Shown one piece after another: positions 22,732 through 34,348 of a stretch of 64,000 nt of DNA (position 1 is the stretch's first letter; each line of letters opens with the position of its first letter). The position numbers and the translations under genes are program-made. The DNA comes from Mastigias papua (lineage: Eukaryota; Cnidaria; Scyphozoa; Rhizostomeae; Mastigiidae): positions 4,971,001 through 5,035,000 of the forward strand of contig OZ025283.1 of the NCBI GenBank assembly GCA_964019165.1, read 5' to 3'. The notes under the pieces were generated by a model, which searched no databases, was not told where the DNA came from, and worked only from the letters and a program-made list of their open reading frames with translations.

Positions 22732-23184
22732 GTTGCAGATTGTAGTATTGATTTGGATGATGTTCTAGACCAGACCGTATTTGCATACAATACAAGTGTG
22801 CATGAATCTACCTGCCTATCTCCCTATGAAATGATTTTTGGACGGAAAGCCCGTATGCCCATCGAAGTAGAATTAGTTGTTCCATTACACAACCCATCTA
22901 CCCAGTCTCAATATAGCCCATTAATCAGGAAAGCATTTCAGAAAGCTAATGAAATTGCACGTAACAAGCTAGAGGTAGTTAGATGTAGGCAAGCTGAAAG
23001 GTACGATGGCAAGAACAATTTAGAAGCCCTATCAAGTTGAAGAAAATGTGTGGCGTTGGCGCAAAATACCATACAAACTAGTTGTCAGGGAGGGAGTTAG
23101 TTATACCTTAAGGTTCAAGGAGGGAAAGACTCACCACAACCAACTTAAGGTTTAGCCAGTACCATTAGACAAAGGGCTACCTAT

Positions 23185-23476
23185 TGTTGAACTATCATAC
23201 AGACATTGAAATATCGAACGATTCAAAATGAACCTTTCGATCATACGAGGTCATACTTTGAACTTTTGTACTATATTGTGATTGCAAAGGAAATCCTGCG
23301 CTAGAACATTATAGACCTTTAATTCGCTTTTGATTGGACACCTTCTCGATCGTATGTTATGTTCTTGTTTTCATTGGCTTATAAATGATGCTCGGGGCAT
23401 GCCCCATGATTTCTTATATTACGTAGACCTCTTAAAAGCGTATTAGTAGGACCTTAAAATACTTTGTCGTTTAACA
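23185..23476 (+). repeat. 5-prime LTR, 292 bp, internally deleted
   Basis: Starts TGTTGAACTATCATAC and ends GTCGTTTAACA. Relative to the 3-prime LTR it lacks 144 bp after CATGATT; the gap is bounded by the 3-base repeat ATT. The lost part includes a TATA-like GGTATAAAAAT word, but another candidate (CTTATAAATG) remains in both copies. Confidence 0.92.
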
Positions 23477-23479
23477 CAC

Positions 23480-23497
23480 TGGTGACCGAGACGTGAC
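23480..23497 (+). promoter_or_regulatory. Primer binding site
   Basis: TGGTGACCGAGACGTGAC, three bases after the 5-prime LTR. It begins TGG, complementary to the CCA end of a tRNA, in the position where a tRNA primes minus-strand DNA synthesis. I did not identify which tRNA. Confidence 0.6.
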
Positions 23498-23672
23498 CTG
23501 AAGCTCGAGGAGAAAATTTAGAAGATTTCATAGTCAGTAGAAGAAGAAATAAGTAGAACTTATCGATCGTCGTAGAAGTATTTGAAGCAGTCGTGCTGTA
23601 GCTTTGTCACGTGTATACTCTATTGTTGCGCTAAATAGGGTTGTTTTCTCTGACGAGACGAATTATTGCGTA

Positions 23673-24746
23673 ATGGAAGCAACTGTCCACAAGTTACAAG
23701 AACGGGTAACTGCAATGCAAGCTGCATTGGAAGGGAATGCCCATTCTGGGCTCTTCAAACAACCCCCGTTTAGTGGTTATCAAACTGAAGACGTCAATGA
23801 ATGGATTGCAAAATTTAATAGATTGACCCGGTTTTACCGTTGGAGTAACGCTAAGAAGTTGGGTGCTCTCCAACTGTTGTTAAATGGCCCTGCTTTAGCC
23901 TGGTTTCAAACTCTCCCAAGGGAAACAACAGGAAATTTTGAAAGCTTGACCGAAGCCTTAACAAACCGATATGGTAGCCAAGACCTCAAATTTGTAATTC
24001 GACAGGAACTGTACGCTCGAAAACAATATGAAAATGAGCCGTTAGTAACATATACGGAAGATATAATTAAAAAATGTCAGCGATTGAATTTGGCGGATAT
24101 TGAAATGATGAATATTTTTGTCAATGGCTTGCGTGCAGATATCATAAATCATGTATTACTGAATCAACCCAAAACTTTTGCCGAGGCAGAAAACCTTGCT
24201 CGTCTTCGTGACTCTCTTTCAAAATCTTTCGGTCAAACAGTATAAACGCCAAGCACTCAAGAACAACGAATAAAAGAGCTTGAAGGTCAGGTCAATCTTC
24301 TCCTTGAGTTGACTAGTCCCAGGAGATCAAATCCATCCCTTAATGCCCTGGATCGTCAAAACACTTTTCAAAGCCATCCTGCAAATATTACCACCCAAGG
24401 TACCGATAATTTCATCGAAGATCGCCTTCAAAATCTGAAAGTTGACCTTATTGCAGCGATGGATCAACGTTTTGCTAATAATCGTGTACAACAAAGTAGA
24501 CAAAGGTTTCCACCCCCTGCCTCACACAGAGATAATGCCTCCAGGGGTCGTAACCTCCGTACTACTGATGGGCAACCAATTTGTAATGTATGTCATCGTG
24601 TTGGCCACGTAGCTCGCTATTGTAATGTACGCAATTATTCTCCTATCAAGAGCGCTGACTTTTTACGTGCAAATGCAGGGTATTCACTACAGCAATCCAA
24701 TAGTCAGAATTTAAACGGTCAAGAGCCTTCTTATTTGGGGAATTGA
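23673..24746 (+). pseudogene. Gypsy gag (one in-frame stop)
   Basis: Gag protein, which forms the particle shell and binds RNA. From the ATG at 23673 (MEATVHKLQERVTAMQAAL, helical) it passes through a retrotransposon-gag capsid region (LNGPALAWFQTLPRE, ALTNRYGSQD) to about 24242, where TAA interrupts the frame. The same frame continues with a coiled-coil-like stretch (RIKELEGQVNLLLELT) and ends with a single zinc knuckle, CNVCHRVGHVARYC (C-x2-C-x4-H-x4-C). The overlap with pol at 24743-24746 puts pol in the -1 frame, the usual arrangement. Confidence 0.88.
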
Positions 24747-27700
24747 AGGCCCCTGTAGTACCATACCAGTTACAACCCCCACATATGGATAGGGATGCCA
24801 AATCTTTCGAGAAATGGGCTCAAGAGCGCTTCCAAACAAAAAACTCACAAGCTAGACAAATAAATGTAGACAATGATATGAACTCAAAGTATGAAGCTAA
24901 TGCTGTTCCTTGTTTGTTGAATAAAGTGGCAGAAACTAACTATAAGTCAGATTCAGGGAATGTTATAATCTGGGGATCTACTTTCAAAGTTCAAGTAAAA
25001 CTTTTAGTAGATACTGGTGCGTCAATTTCGGTCATTAGTGATGAATTTTACAACTCTGTACTGCGCCCATATATCTCAATGGAATACCCTAGTAACGGAC
25101 CTGAAAGTATTCAGACTGCTAATGGAGCCAATATACCTGTCATCGGTTTTGTGTCCTTCTTTCTTGACATTGGTAATAAAGCTTATGACTGCAGGGCCTC
25201 TATTATTCCTGGTCTTGCTTACCGTGTTGTCTTAGGCCGTGATTTTCTTCAAAAACATGCTGCCGTCATAGATGTTAGTCGTCAGATGGTTACTTTTACA
25301 AGTAATAATACCGTTCCATTTGCAGACGGACATTCCCCACCACTGCTATGCTCTGTTGTAGTAGCTTCAACTAATATGATTGAGCCTCGTTCTGAATCGA
25401 TAGTTCCTGCAACCCTGGCAACGCCTCCCATGCATGCTGTTGTTGGCCTCGTAAAGGGAAGCGATCATCTGACTTCTCGCTATCGTCTCCTTGCTGCTAA
25501 TCCCATAGCATCCCCTACAAACGAGGGGGCCGTTTCTTTTCGTGTACTAAACCCTTCCGATCAGCCTGTTTATCTTCATAAGGGATTTGCTCTAGGAACG
25601 TTCACAAAACTTGACCATACAGATATATTGCACCTTATTTCTCCAGAAGAACGCATTCCCCCCATTTGCAGTAGTAATGCATCTAATACCCTGCTTTCAG
25701 AGCTAAAGTCTATCGAGATCCCTGACTTAAATACGTCGCAAAACTCTGCTTTAGCTAGCCTATTATTATCATATTCTGATATATTCGCTACATCTAGCCT
25801 TGATTTAGGCCATACCTCGATTATTGAACATGAAATCGACACTGACCAGACTTGGCCTATTAAGCAATCACCGTATCGAGTATCTGTCGCTCAAAGGGAA
25901 GAGATTGACAATCATATTTCAAATATGTTACAACAAGGAATAATTGAGCCTTGATCAAGCCCCTGGAGCTCCCCAGTAGTGTTAGTGAAGAAAAAGGACG
26001 GCAGTACTCGATTTTGTGTTGATTACCGCAAGCTAAATGCAGTAACAATCAAAGACAGTTATCCTCTCCCTCGCATAGATGATGCTATTGATGCCCTTTC
26101 TGGATCTATGTATTTTACAACTCTCGATCTTCAATCAGGGTACCATCAAGTGGCCATGTACCCTTCATCAAAATCTAAGACTGCATTCATCTCCCATGCT
26201 GGACTCTATGACTATAACGTCATGAGTTTTGGCTTGACTAATGCTCCCCCAACGTTCCAAAGATTAATGTCTCGTGTGCTATCCGGGTTAGAATGGAAAA
26301 TTTGCTTGATTTACATTGATGATATAATCGTATTTTCTACTGATTTTGACACTCATCTGCATCGTTTATCAAAAGTTTTTGCTCGCCCCCGTGACGCACA
26401 TTTAAAACTAAAACCCAGCAAGTGCCATATCGCACGCCACACTGTAAAATTCCTTGGCTTTGTGGTCTCCCCTCAAGGTGTTTCTCCAGATCCAGCCAAG
26501 CTTTCCGCTGTACAAGAGTTTCCCATACCTCGTACTGTTCAAGACATTAAAAGTTTTCTCGGTCTTTGCAACTATTACCGGCGCTTTGTAAAAGACTTCG
26601 CATGCATTGCTTCTCCTCTGAACAATCTGACGAGAAAAAATGTTCTATTTGAGTGGGGTCCTGATTGTCAAAGAGCTTTTGATGCGTTAAAACATAGTCT
26701 CTGCTCCAATCCAGTTTTAGCATACCCTAATTTCAAGGAGCCCTTTCACCTGTACACGGATGCTAGCAATTTCGCTCTTGGGTACGTGCTTGGTCAACAA
26801 ATAGCTGGTGTAGAATATGCTGTTTCATATGGTGGTCGTGAACTTAACAGTGCTGAAAAGCGATATAGTGCCACTGAACGAAAGGCATTGGCCGTTGTTG
26901 ATGGAATTAAACGATACCAACCTTATTTACATGGTCGCAAGTTTTTTGTCCATAATGATCACAGCAGTTTGATGTGGCTTATGAAAATCAAAGACCCTAC
27001 TGGTTGCCTTGCTCGGTGGGCATTGCTGTTGCAGCAATTCGATTTTGAAATTGTATATCGACCTGGAATAACTAATCAAAATGCTGATGCCCTATCTCGT
27101 CGTACCTACAATGCTCCTGTTAATTCTCTAGCACCCAAGGCTTTTGTACCCATCGTTTTGCCTCTCTCTCACCCCTGCTCCCCTCCTCCACAGTTATCTC
27201 AGTTGCAGCGTGAGGATCGTGATCTCTGTGTTATCATTGACTATCTTGAAGATTCGCAGCTTCCTGCTAATGATGCCCATGCACGTGCTTTGCTGCTGGT
27301 CATTGATTCCTACTATTTAAATGAGCACGGCGTTCTTTGTCACCTATGGACACCTGGCAAGCGTCATCTTCAGTCTTTGCGCTCTCAAGTTGTCATTCCT
27401 GCCAGCCTTCGTCGGGAAGTTCTCATTGATTGTCATGACGAGCCAACTGCCGGTCACCTCAGTGTTCTTAAAACGTATGAGAAGATTTGCTCTCGGTACT
27501 ATTGGCATGGTATGTACAAAGATGTTGAGCATTGGTGTCTTTCATGTATTGACTGTGCTATGAAAAAGGCTCCTCGCGGTCGGAAAAGAGCCCCTTTGAT
27601 ACCTATTCCTGTCGAGGGACCGTTTGATCGTGTCACAATGGACATCTTAGGCCCCTCTCCGCCAACGTACGATGGAAATCGATATATAATAATCTTTACT

Positions 27701-28629
27701 GACTATTACACTCGTTGGCCCGAAGCGTTTGCCCTGCCTTCGACTGAGGCTTCACGAATCGCTAATTTACTCGTCGATCAGATTCTTGCTCGTCATGGTG
27801 CACCTCGAACGTTGTTATCTGACCGTGGTTCAAATTTTCTTGCTTCGATCGTGCACGAAGTTTGCAAACTTATCAATACCCGTCGCTTGTATACAACGGC
27901 CTACCATCCACAGACTGGTGGACTCGTTGAACGGTTTAACAGTACTCTTGCTGACGCGTTGTCGATGTACGTAAGTACCACTCAGAAAGATTGGGACCGT
28001 CATTTACCCCTAGTGCTTATCGTGTTTCACCTCATGCTTCTACCCAGGAATCACCATTCTACTTGCTCTACGGCCGCGAGCCACGTTTACCACTTGACGC
28101 TGCTTTAATTTTGCCGTCATCCACGCTCTCAACGTCTGTCGCTGAGCATCGTGCTCGTATTGTGGAGAATCTGGAAAATGTTCGTAGCATTGTCCAGTCT
28201 AATACGGAACTGGCTCAAATACGCATGAAAGAGCAGTACGATTAGCACAGTGGTCCAGTCCCCTATGATATCGGCTCGAAAGTCTGGGTCTATACTCCAA
28301 AATCGCGGAAAGGCTTGTCCCGCAAATTGGCGCATAACTATCATGGCCCGTATCGCATTGTGTCTAAGCTGTCGCCTGTACACTTTAAGTTGCGTACTCT
28401 TAGTAATCGGCTCGTGAGTGTCCCTGTGCATGCCAATCGTATGAAGCCCTACATTGACCCCAATGTCCGCCCGATGTCTGAACCCCCTGCTCCTGACTCG
28501 CTACCTGATCTTGCCGATCATGATTTGCCAGATGATAGCTTTTCCAGCGACGACACTGCGCCTCCGCCTGCTTGCTCACGTACAGAACCACCTATCTTCC
28601 GTCCGGAGGATTCCATTCGCCCGATGTGA
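24743..28629 (+). pseudogene. Gypsy pol: protease, RT, RNase H, integrase
   Basis: Polyprotein of the young Gypsy. Protease has LVDTGASISVISDEFY near 25005. Reverse transcriptase has VLVKKKDGSTRFCVDYRKLN near 25985 and LIYIDDIIVFS near 26310 with both aspartates. RNase H starts at LYTDASNFALGYVLG near 26752. Integrase has an H-H-C-C finger (CHDEPTAGHLSVLK, CLSCIDC) near 27430-27555 and catalytic D, D, E in MDILGP, LSDRGSNF and GLVERFNS. A GPYRI module lies near 28350, close to the C-terminus. A TGA at 25952 just before RT, a frameshift near 28018 and a TAG at 28243 break an otherwise continuous frame. Confidence 0.92.
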
Positions 28630-28673
28630 TTGTTCCTGGCTAATCATTCTACTGAGCCAGGAGGCTCAATCTC

Positions 28674-28687
28674 GGAAAGGGGAGTGA
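28674..28687 (+). promoter_or_regulatory. Polypurine tract
   Basis: GGAAAGGGGAGTGA directly before the 3-prime LTR, the expected primer site for plus-strand DNA synthesis. Confidence 0.75.
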
Positions 28688-29123
28688 TGTTGAACTATCA
28701 TACAGACATTGAAATATCGAACGATTCAAAATGAACCTTTCGATCATACGAGGTCATACTTTGAACTTTTGTACTATATTGTGATTGCAAAGGAAATCCT
28801 GCGCTAGAACATTATAGACCTTTAATTCGCTTTTGATTGGACACCTTCTCGATCGTATGTTATGTTCTTGTTTTCATTTGCTTATAAATGATGCTCGGGG
28901 CATGCCCCATGATTGGTATAAAAATATGTTAAAGTTTAGAATTAGAGTAGTTACGGAAATCAGTCGAACAAGTCACAAATATTAGAAAGCTACAGTGTCG
29001 TTCCAGTTTCTGCTGTCGTGTCGCTACGAGTCGTACTGAGGTCGTAAGTGTTTTCATTTCTTATATTACGTAGACCTCTTAAAAGCGTATTAGTAGGACC
29101 TTAAAATACTTTGTCGTTTAACA
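28688..29123 (+). repeat. 3-prime LTR, 436 bp
   Basis: The complete LTR, TG...CA bounded, with TATA-like words at about 28881 and 28916. It contains a GCTCGGGGCATGCCCC palindrome shared with the 5-prime copy. Confidence 0.92.
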
Positions 29124-29127
29124 CTAT

Positions 29128-29345
29128 CCATCCAGTAGTGGAAACACCATGGACCTCAGTGCAAGAACAAGTTGTTTCACTTCCTGAGGTTCCCATTCAA
29201 GTTTGAAAGGAGCCTCTAAGTCCAAGGTATCAACGACCTCACCACATCATCAATCCCCTTTCCGGTATGGGGAACTTTTGCCACATTTACGTAGTTAAAT
29301 GTAGTTTAATAAACATCCTAATTTAAATTTGTAAGGAGGGGAAGG
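29128..29345 (+). pseudogene. 3-prime end of the old Gypsy relic
   Basis: Continuation of the relic cut at 23184: about 25 codons of pol tail (HPVVETPWTSV...) to a stop near 29203, then untranslated sequence ending in a polypurine tract AAGGAGGGGAAGG at 29332-29344. The following TGCCAAGTGTTGACATTG may be the start of its 3-prime LTR but no second copy exists here to confirm it. The tract is nearly identical to that of the miniature LTR element at 31403. Confidence 0.6.
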
Positions 29346-29504
29346 TGCCAAGTGTTGACATTGTTCAGCGAGCAAACTGATTATATATATTGTGTTATTA
29401 AAGGCGAGAAAGGTGTTGATTTCAGAATACCGTTTAATAATTATTAGATTGTATTGGATCAGAAGTCGTATAATATGATAGAAATTTGTTGCATTTACTG
29501 GTTG

Positions 29505-30286
29505 CTAAGTAACCGACGCAGTATGCAACTTTTTTGATTTAGCTACGACTTCAGCAACTAGGTAACAAGCACTGAGCGTTTTCTCATTTACCTTTGTTGG
29601 TTTTCTCATAAACGTTGCCTGTTTCTCTGCGCTTGCACACAGGTGAACAAAATAGTTTATTTGCATGTTTTGAAGCGATGCTTCTTTCGTTTGGAGATGG
29701 CGCTTAAAAGCTTGCTTGGAAACATGGCTCTTTTGGATAGTTTCTCTCCACACACCAGGCATAATGGAATAGGTGTTGCTTCATTCCCGGTGAAAGTAAA
29801 GCCGAAAGAAAGATAGCTTTCATTATATTTCCTTGAGCTCACCGTCCTTGCTTCCTTCTTCCCACCACTCCTACTTGGGCCTTCATCGGGATCACAATCT
29901 TGTCCAGGCCTCAGTTCCGAGCTTCCATTTGTTCTTTTCATAAACTTCTCCATGACTATCACTACGACCTCCCAATGCATCACTAAAGACTTGATAGTGA
30001 CATATGTCATTGTCAAGTCTGCGCCACGTAGCTGATTGTTTCGTTCCTCCAAAAGACTTAGTGATGCAGTTGAGAGGTTGTATTGAAAGTCACGGAGAAG
30101 TTTTTAAAAAGAGAATATTAACATTTATCAATCATTTATTCCACATATTATATATAGTTGCAGAAAATGGTTATTAAATGTCAATTTTGAAGAATTGACA
30201 CTGGATAGTTTCTCACCGCACACCTGACGCTATCTCTCACAGCACTTCAGTGTGCCACGGCACAGCGGTTGAAAATCATTGCAATA
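29505..30286 (-). pseudogene. hAT transposase relic, N-terminal (ZBED/SCAND3-like)
   Basis: Minus-strand coding relic in two frames. 30052-29657 gives [18 protein letters not shown] followed by CLVCGEKLS, which fits the start of a BED-type zinc finger in domesticated-type hAT transposases. A shift then leads to FMRKPTKVNEKTLSACYLVAE in 29762-29505, a segment that follows the finger in this family. 30060-30286 looks like the 5-prime terminal region, with GTGCCGTGGCACAC palindrome words. The DDE and dimerisation domains are absent; 3-prime truncated. Confidence 0.7.
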
Positions 30287-30431
30287 GACTTCAGACTATT
30301 GGACCCAAAAATTGTTTGATTAGGCCTTTTATGTGCTTTTATGTGCTAGGTTATCTGGATTTCGTAAAGAATAACACGAGGTTCGTAATTAAAACATTTT
30401 CTACATAAATGGTGGATTTAATTGTTTGACT

Positions 30432-30833
30432 TGTAACGTATTGAGTTTGATGTTTTAGTTATGTTGTGTCGTATTTCGTGTTACTTTAATCTCGTGTTAC
30501 GTGTTTCAGTCTTACGTTCATGTGGAGTCCTGTTGTGCGTAGTAACCACCCTTTCCGGGCCATGTGCTGTCCTGTCAACGTGTATTGTGATCTTGATATA
30601 TCGTGTATTGTGATTGTGACGTACCATATATTGATTAGCGTTCAGTTGATGTCATATGTAGTGAGTGTCTAATTCATAGTGATCAGTCTTTGCTTTGCAT
30701 TATAATAGAAAACATCAAAGATCGTTCTCTGGTGTCAATTCTTCGTTAGGCCTAGGCCTTAGGCCTAGGCATAAAAGCACTGTTACAAGTATGGCGACTG
30801 CTCACCATCATAACAAGAACCCTAAACGTTACA
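30432..30833 (+). repeat. 5-prime LTR of the miniature element
   Basis: Starts TGTAACGTATTGAG, ends CCTAAACGTTACA. It contains a double palindrome TAGGCCTAGGCCTTAGGCC at about 30750, next to GGCATAAAAGC, a possible TATA region. Confidence 0.9.
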
Positions 30834-30835
30834 AT

Positions 30836-30853
30836 TGGTGACAGAGGTGGGAT
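30836..30853 (+). promoter_or_regulatory. Primer binding site
   Basis: TGGTGACAGAGGTGGGAT two bases after the 5-prime LTR. It resembles the complement of a leucine tRNA 3-prime end, from memory and with mismatches, so the tRNA identity is tentative. Confidence 0.6.
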
Positions 30854-31402
30854 GGTGGTGAGCAGTGGATTGGCGTAAATTATTTTCAAGATGGATAATT
30901 GCTGCTGCTTTTCGGTGACTTATCATTTCTATTGGCTTACATGACAAAAATCGGCGGGTAGATGGTTAATCCTGATTCAATGTTCTGATTGCCGATTCTT
31001 TCGATTCCCTTGCCGGTGGTGATGTATGTGATTTGAACGCTTATTTTACCTGGCTTTACATGTTTCGATTCTATTCGTTTGATTTCGATACCGTACGCTA
31101 TACCACTTCCTTACGTTGGACTACGACGCTGTTGTTTCAAGCTCCGAAGTCTAAGAAGACACCCCAGTTAGAGTTAGTGTGCTGGCCATTGAGGGTTGCA
31201 GCAGAAGTGCCAGAGGGAGCCTTCAAGTTTTTCTTTTATTTTCGAAGACATTGTTTGGTAGCTGGGAACATCAAGCGATGATGCAGGCACTGCCTTCGTT
31301 TGCCAGTCTACGTCTACGTACTCACCACGCAAGTTCTTTGAACATTTTTATTTTTAGTGTCTTGCTTGGACTCAGAGAACTATCGAAGCAACTTTTAGTT
31401 TT

Positions 31403-31416
31403 AAGGGAGGGGAAGG
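31403..31416 (+). promoter_or_regulatory. Polypurine tract
   Basis: AAGGGAGGGGAAGG directly before the 3-prime LTR; nearly the same as the tract at 29332-29344. Confidence 0.7.
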
Positions 31417-31818
31417 TGTAACGTATTGAGTTTGATGTTTTAGTTATGTTGTGTCGTATTTCGTGTTACTTTAATCTCGTGTTACGTGTTTCAGTCTTAC
31501 GTTCATGTGGAGTCCTGTTGTGCGTAGTAACCACCCTTTCCGGGCCATGTGCTGTCCTGTCAACGTGTATTGTGATCTTGATATATCGTGTATTGTGATT
31601 GTGACGTACCATATATTGATTAGCGTTCAGTTGATGTCATATGTAGTGAGTGTCTAATTCATAGTGATCAGTCTTTGCTTTGCATTATAATAGAAAACAT
31701 CAAAGATCGTTCTCTGGTGTCAATTCTTCGTTAGGCCTAGGCCTTAGGCCTAGGCATAAAAGCACTGTTACAAGTATGGCGACTGCTCACCATCATAACA
31801 AGAACCCTAAACGTTACA
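31417..31818 (+). repeat. 3-prime LTR of the miniature element
   Basis: Same 402 bp as 30432-30833, no difference found by eye. Confidence 0.9.
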
Positions 31819-31822
31819 GACT

Positions 31823-33562
31823 GTTTTGAATATTTCAATTCAAAGGGCTCTTTTGTGAAAGATAACCATTGTGCATTTGTCTGACTTCGAAAGCAATTTG
31901 GTATACGAACTGGTGTGATCATTATAAAGTTTACTAGTACTCTTAGTAGTTGGCTTAGATTAGCTTCAATGCTTTTTGTACATAGCTATGTTAGCGACAG
32001 CGTTAAATAAATTGATTATGTTATATACATTGTTAAAAAATTACTAATTCACCACTCAGCGATGTGCCCAAAAAAATTGGTTTGGAGGGGGGGGGCGTCC
32101 GGAAATAAGTGACCAACTGCTTCATTTTTGACCACCTTTATTTTCCAGAACACAACGAAACAACGATGACAGTTGCTAGTAACAGCAAGTTATTTGCATT
32201 ATAACAAAAAGAGAGTTAACTATGACCAATCATGACCAATAGAATGAATGAATTGCATGTTGAAATTTGGTCAAACACCACTCTTCGCGTTAAATTTTCT
32301 GCTGCAATTTGGTGGACTGGCTCAACATCAGCTCCACATGAGCTTATTTAACTAGTTACCAGGCCACAGTTCATTTGCTACCAATGCGCAGGAACATTAT
32401 AATGGACATAGTCAAAACGGAGAAGTAAGATGATAGGAATATGCATTGCTAGTGAAAGGAATGGAGTCTACTTTGAAACGTCCAAGACAGTTCACAACGC
32501 TCGTTTGGTTGATGAACGCATATTGCATTATCTATTTTACGATACTTCATCATGGTATGAGTGTTTTGTCAGTTTTTACGCCTGTTTGTTTTTGTCCGCT
32601 TTGATTAGCTTAATCCCTACTATGGCTGCTTGTGTCTACAGTAAGGCTCTCGCAATCGACGTGATTATTTGATTACCATTTAGTGTTTTAAGCTTTATAT
32701 CATCCAAAATTGTTAGTTACTTGAGGCGATGTGGCTTGATACGCTCGTAGTCTGAGCTTTATTCCGAAAATAAGAGGCAAGTCACCTAGGCCACTTTGAA
32801 CATTCAAAGAGATAAGGCTGGTTCCATCATAGGTTTTTCTTGTGCACTTCATTTTGCACTGTCGAATTTTGCAAGATAATAAGCTACCGCGGTTTAAAGT
32901 AGGGCTACTGTAGTTTATGTATCAGTATGTATCAAAAGATTGCCACTGCAACATAGTTTTCTTGATAATTTTCGAAAGTGCGTAAATTGTCAACGGAAAT
33001 CGAGTATTTCTCTGCTAAAATAACGTTACTAGTTTCCCTTGTTGATTGAATGGAATTGTAGTATTGTGCCCTTCATATTTTGGTATGGGAATGTGTTGTG
33101 AGGGACTAAACACAACTTATTTCAAGGAGTACTTCAAGCAAACGGCATTGCAGAAAATATTAGTATACTATTGCTCCGTACAGTTTACCATTCTTTACTA
33201 CATTACATGCTCCTCTCGGTATTCTATCTCCTCCTCTTTGCTATAATTTGTCGAAGTTGCTTACGATAGTGAAATACAGTGTCTAATAAAGATGGTAGAC
33301 ACATCAAACGCATCATCCGTTTTGTCTTAGATTCTCATAATCCCTTAAAAGAATCCTTTGTTGTTTGAGATCTTTTTTCATCCCTTGACGCCATTTGACC
33401 ATGCTTGATCTCCTTCTCCTGCACACTTTTGTGTTTCTTTAGTTAGACAGAGGTGGGGGTCTTTCAGACTATACTAATGTGAAGGATTACACATGTTTAA
33501 TCTATAGATTTAGGAAATCTATTAACTGATATAAATAGCATATCACTTATTGCGCAATTTTT
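31823..33562. other. Spacer, nothing recognised
   Basis: About 1.7 kb with only short frames lacking family features. A G-run occurs at 32084-32094. It may be ordinary intergenic or intronic DNA. Confidence 0.4.
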
Positions 33563-33696
33563 GTGATGATGGATAAAACAAATATATATATTAGCTTTTA
33601 AGCTTTTTATACCAAATGATAGAAAAAGGTGACAGTGCATTAAAATGACTAAACAGAGCAGATATATATATTTGTTTTATCTATCATCACAAAGAC
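33563..33696. repeat. Short inverted repeat (hairpin-forming)
   Basis: GTGATGATGGATAAAACAAA at 33563 and its inverse TTTGTTTTATCTATCATCAC near 33671 form ~30-bp arms around ~65 bp, with one mismatch. MITE-like or a cruciform-prone site; no duplication was established. Confidence 0.6.
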
Positions 33697-33762
33697 AGTC
33701 ATTCAGAATGACACAGAAAAAGTATTTTAAATCATTATTTTGTATGTTTCTGATGATAATAC

Positions 33763-33903
<141 letters not shown>

Positions 33904-34348
33904 AGACTTTATACCTGAGGGACTTAACGTCAGATATTTGGATCATTAGCAATCCTCTATGCAGTTTCCCATTTTTAATTGCTTCTTTTGTCCAGTTTGC
34001 GTCTATCCAGCATCTATTCTTCTTTTCTTCACACTTTTTGCACTCTTTGCATCACCTTATATGCTCTGTGTTATCCTCCTTTGTTTCTTACTTCTCAGCT
34101 TCGGCCCTCCCCATATAATAGATTCTTAATATATCATGGGGTGTTGATAGATAGGCCCCCCAGGTAATATCAATTGTGACCCCATTGTTATGTAGGTAAT
34201 TTAAGCAGGCCCAATGTCATTGTAAGTTTAGTACTGACAAAGATATTAGTCGAAACCTCTACTGACAGAAAAGTATATTTGTTGTTTATTCTTTTTATGC
34301 AATTTTTATATGTTGTGGATACGGCTTAGGATCAGTTTATATATATAT

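Larger units (their letters stand above)
18560..23184 (+). pseudogene. Old Gypsy relic, RT end to integrase, twice interrupted
   Basis: A plus-strand Gypsy pol starting inside the reverse transcriptase connection (TVSSKGIHADPSKIKAV), then LRTFLGLAGYYRKFIPEF. RNase H follows (FYASRTLSGRERNYTTTEKE, NQNADALSR near 19190). The integrase zinc finger region is near 19560-19720 (RACTKCRKSK) and the first catalytic block is LDYMGPL near 19795. A DNA transposon enters at 19941; pol resumes at 21210 with the damaged second block and then TTAYHQQCDGLVERQNRT. A hAT element enters at 21418; pol resumes at 22732 with AYNTSVHESTCLSPYEMIFG. The 3-prime end is cut at 23184 by a younger Gypsy and continues at 29128. 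Gag, protease and most of RT are missing and several stops are present. Confidence 0.85.
23185..29123 (+). mobile_element. Young, nearly complete Gypsy LTR retrotransposon
   Basis: A 5.9-kb Gypsy-type element with LTRs at 23185-23476 and 28688-29123 and a 4-bp target duplication CTAT (23181-23184, 29124-29127). Outside one deletion the two LTRs differ at only about one base, which points to recent insertion. Order is gag, protease, reverse transcriptase, RNase H, integrase, as in Gypsy. It sits in the 3-prime end of an older Gypsy; the older sequence reads ...GGGCTAC|CTAT|CCATCC... across it. Defects: TAA at 24243, TGA at 25952, a frameshift near 28018 and TAG at 28243. Confidence 0.92.
30432..31818 (+). 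mobile_element. Miniature LTR retrotransposon without coding capacity
   Basis: A 1,387-bp element with 402-bp LTRs (30432-30833, 31417-31818) that look identical by eye, a 4-bp target duplication GACT (30428-30431, 31819-31822), a primer binding site and a polypurine tract. The 583-bp interior has no recognisable gag or pol. This is the architecture of a TRIM-type non-autonomous element that must borrow proteins from an autonomous partner, probably Gypsy-like given the 4-bp duplication. No member of that partner family with the same LTR is in the window. Confidence 0.88.
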
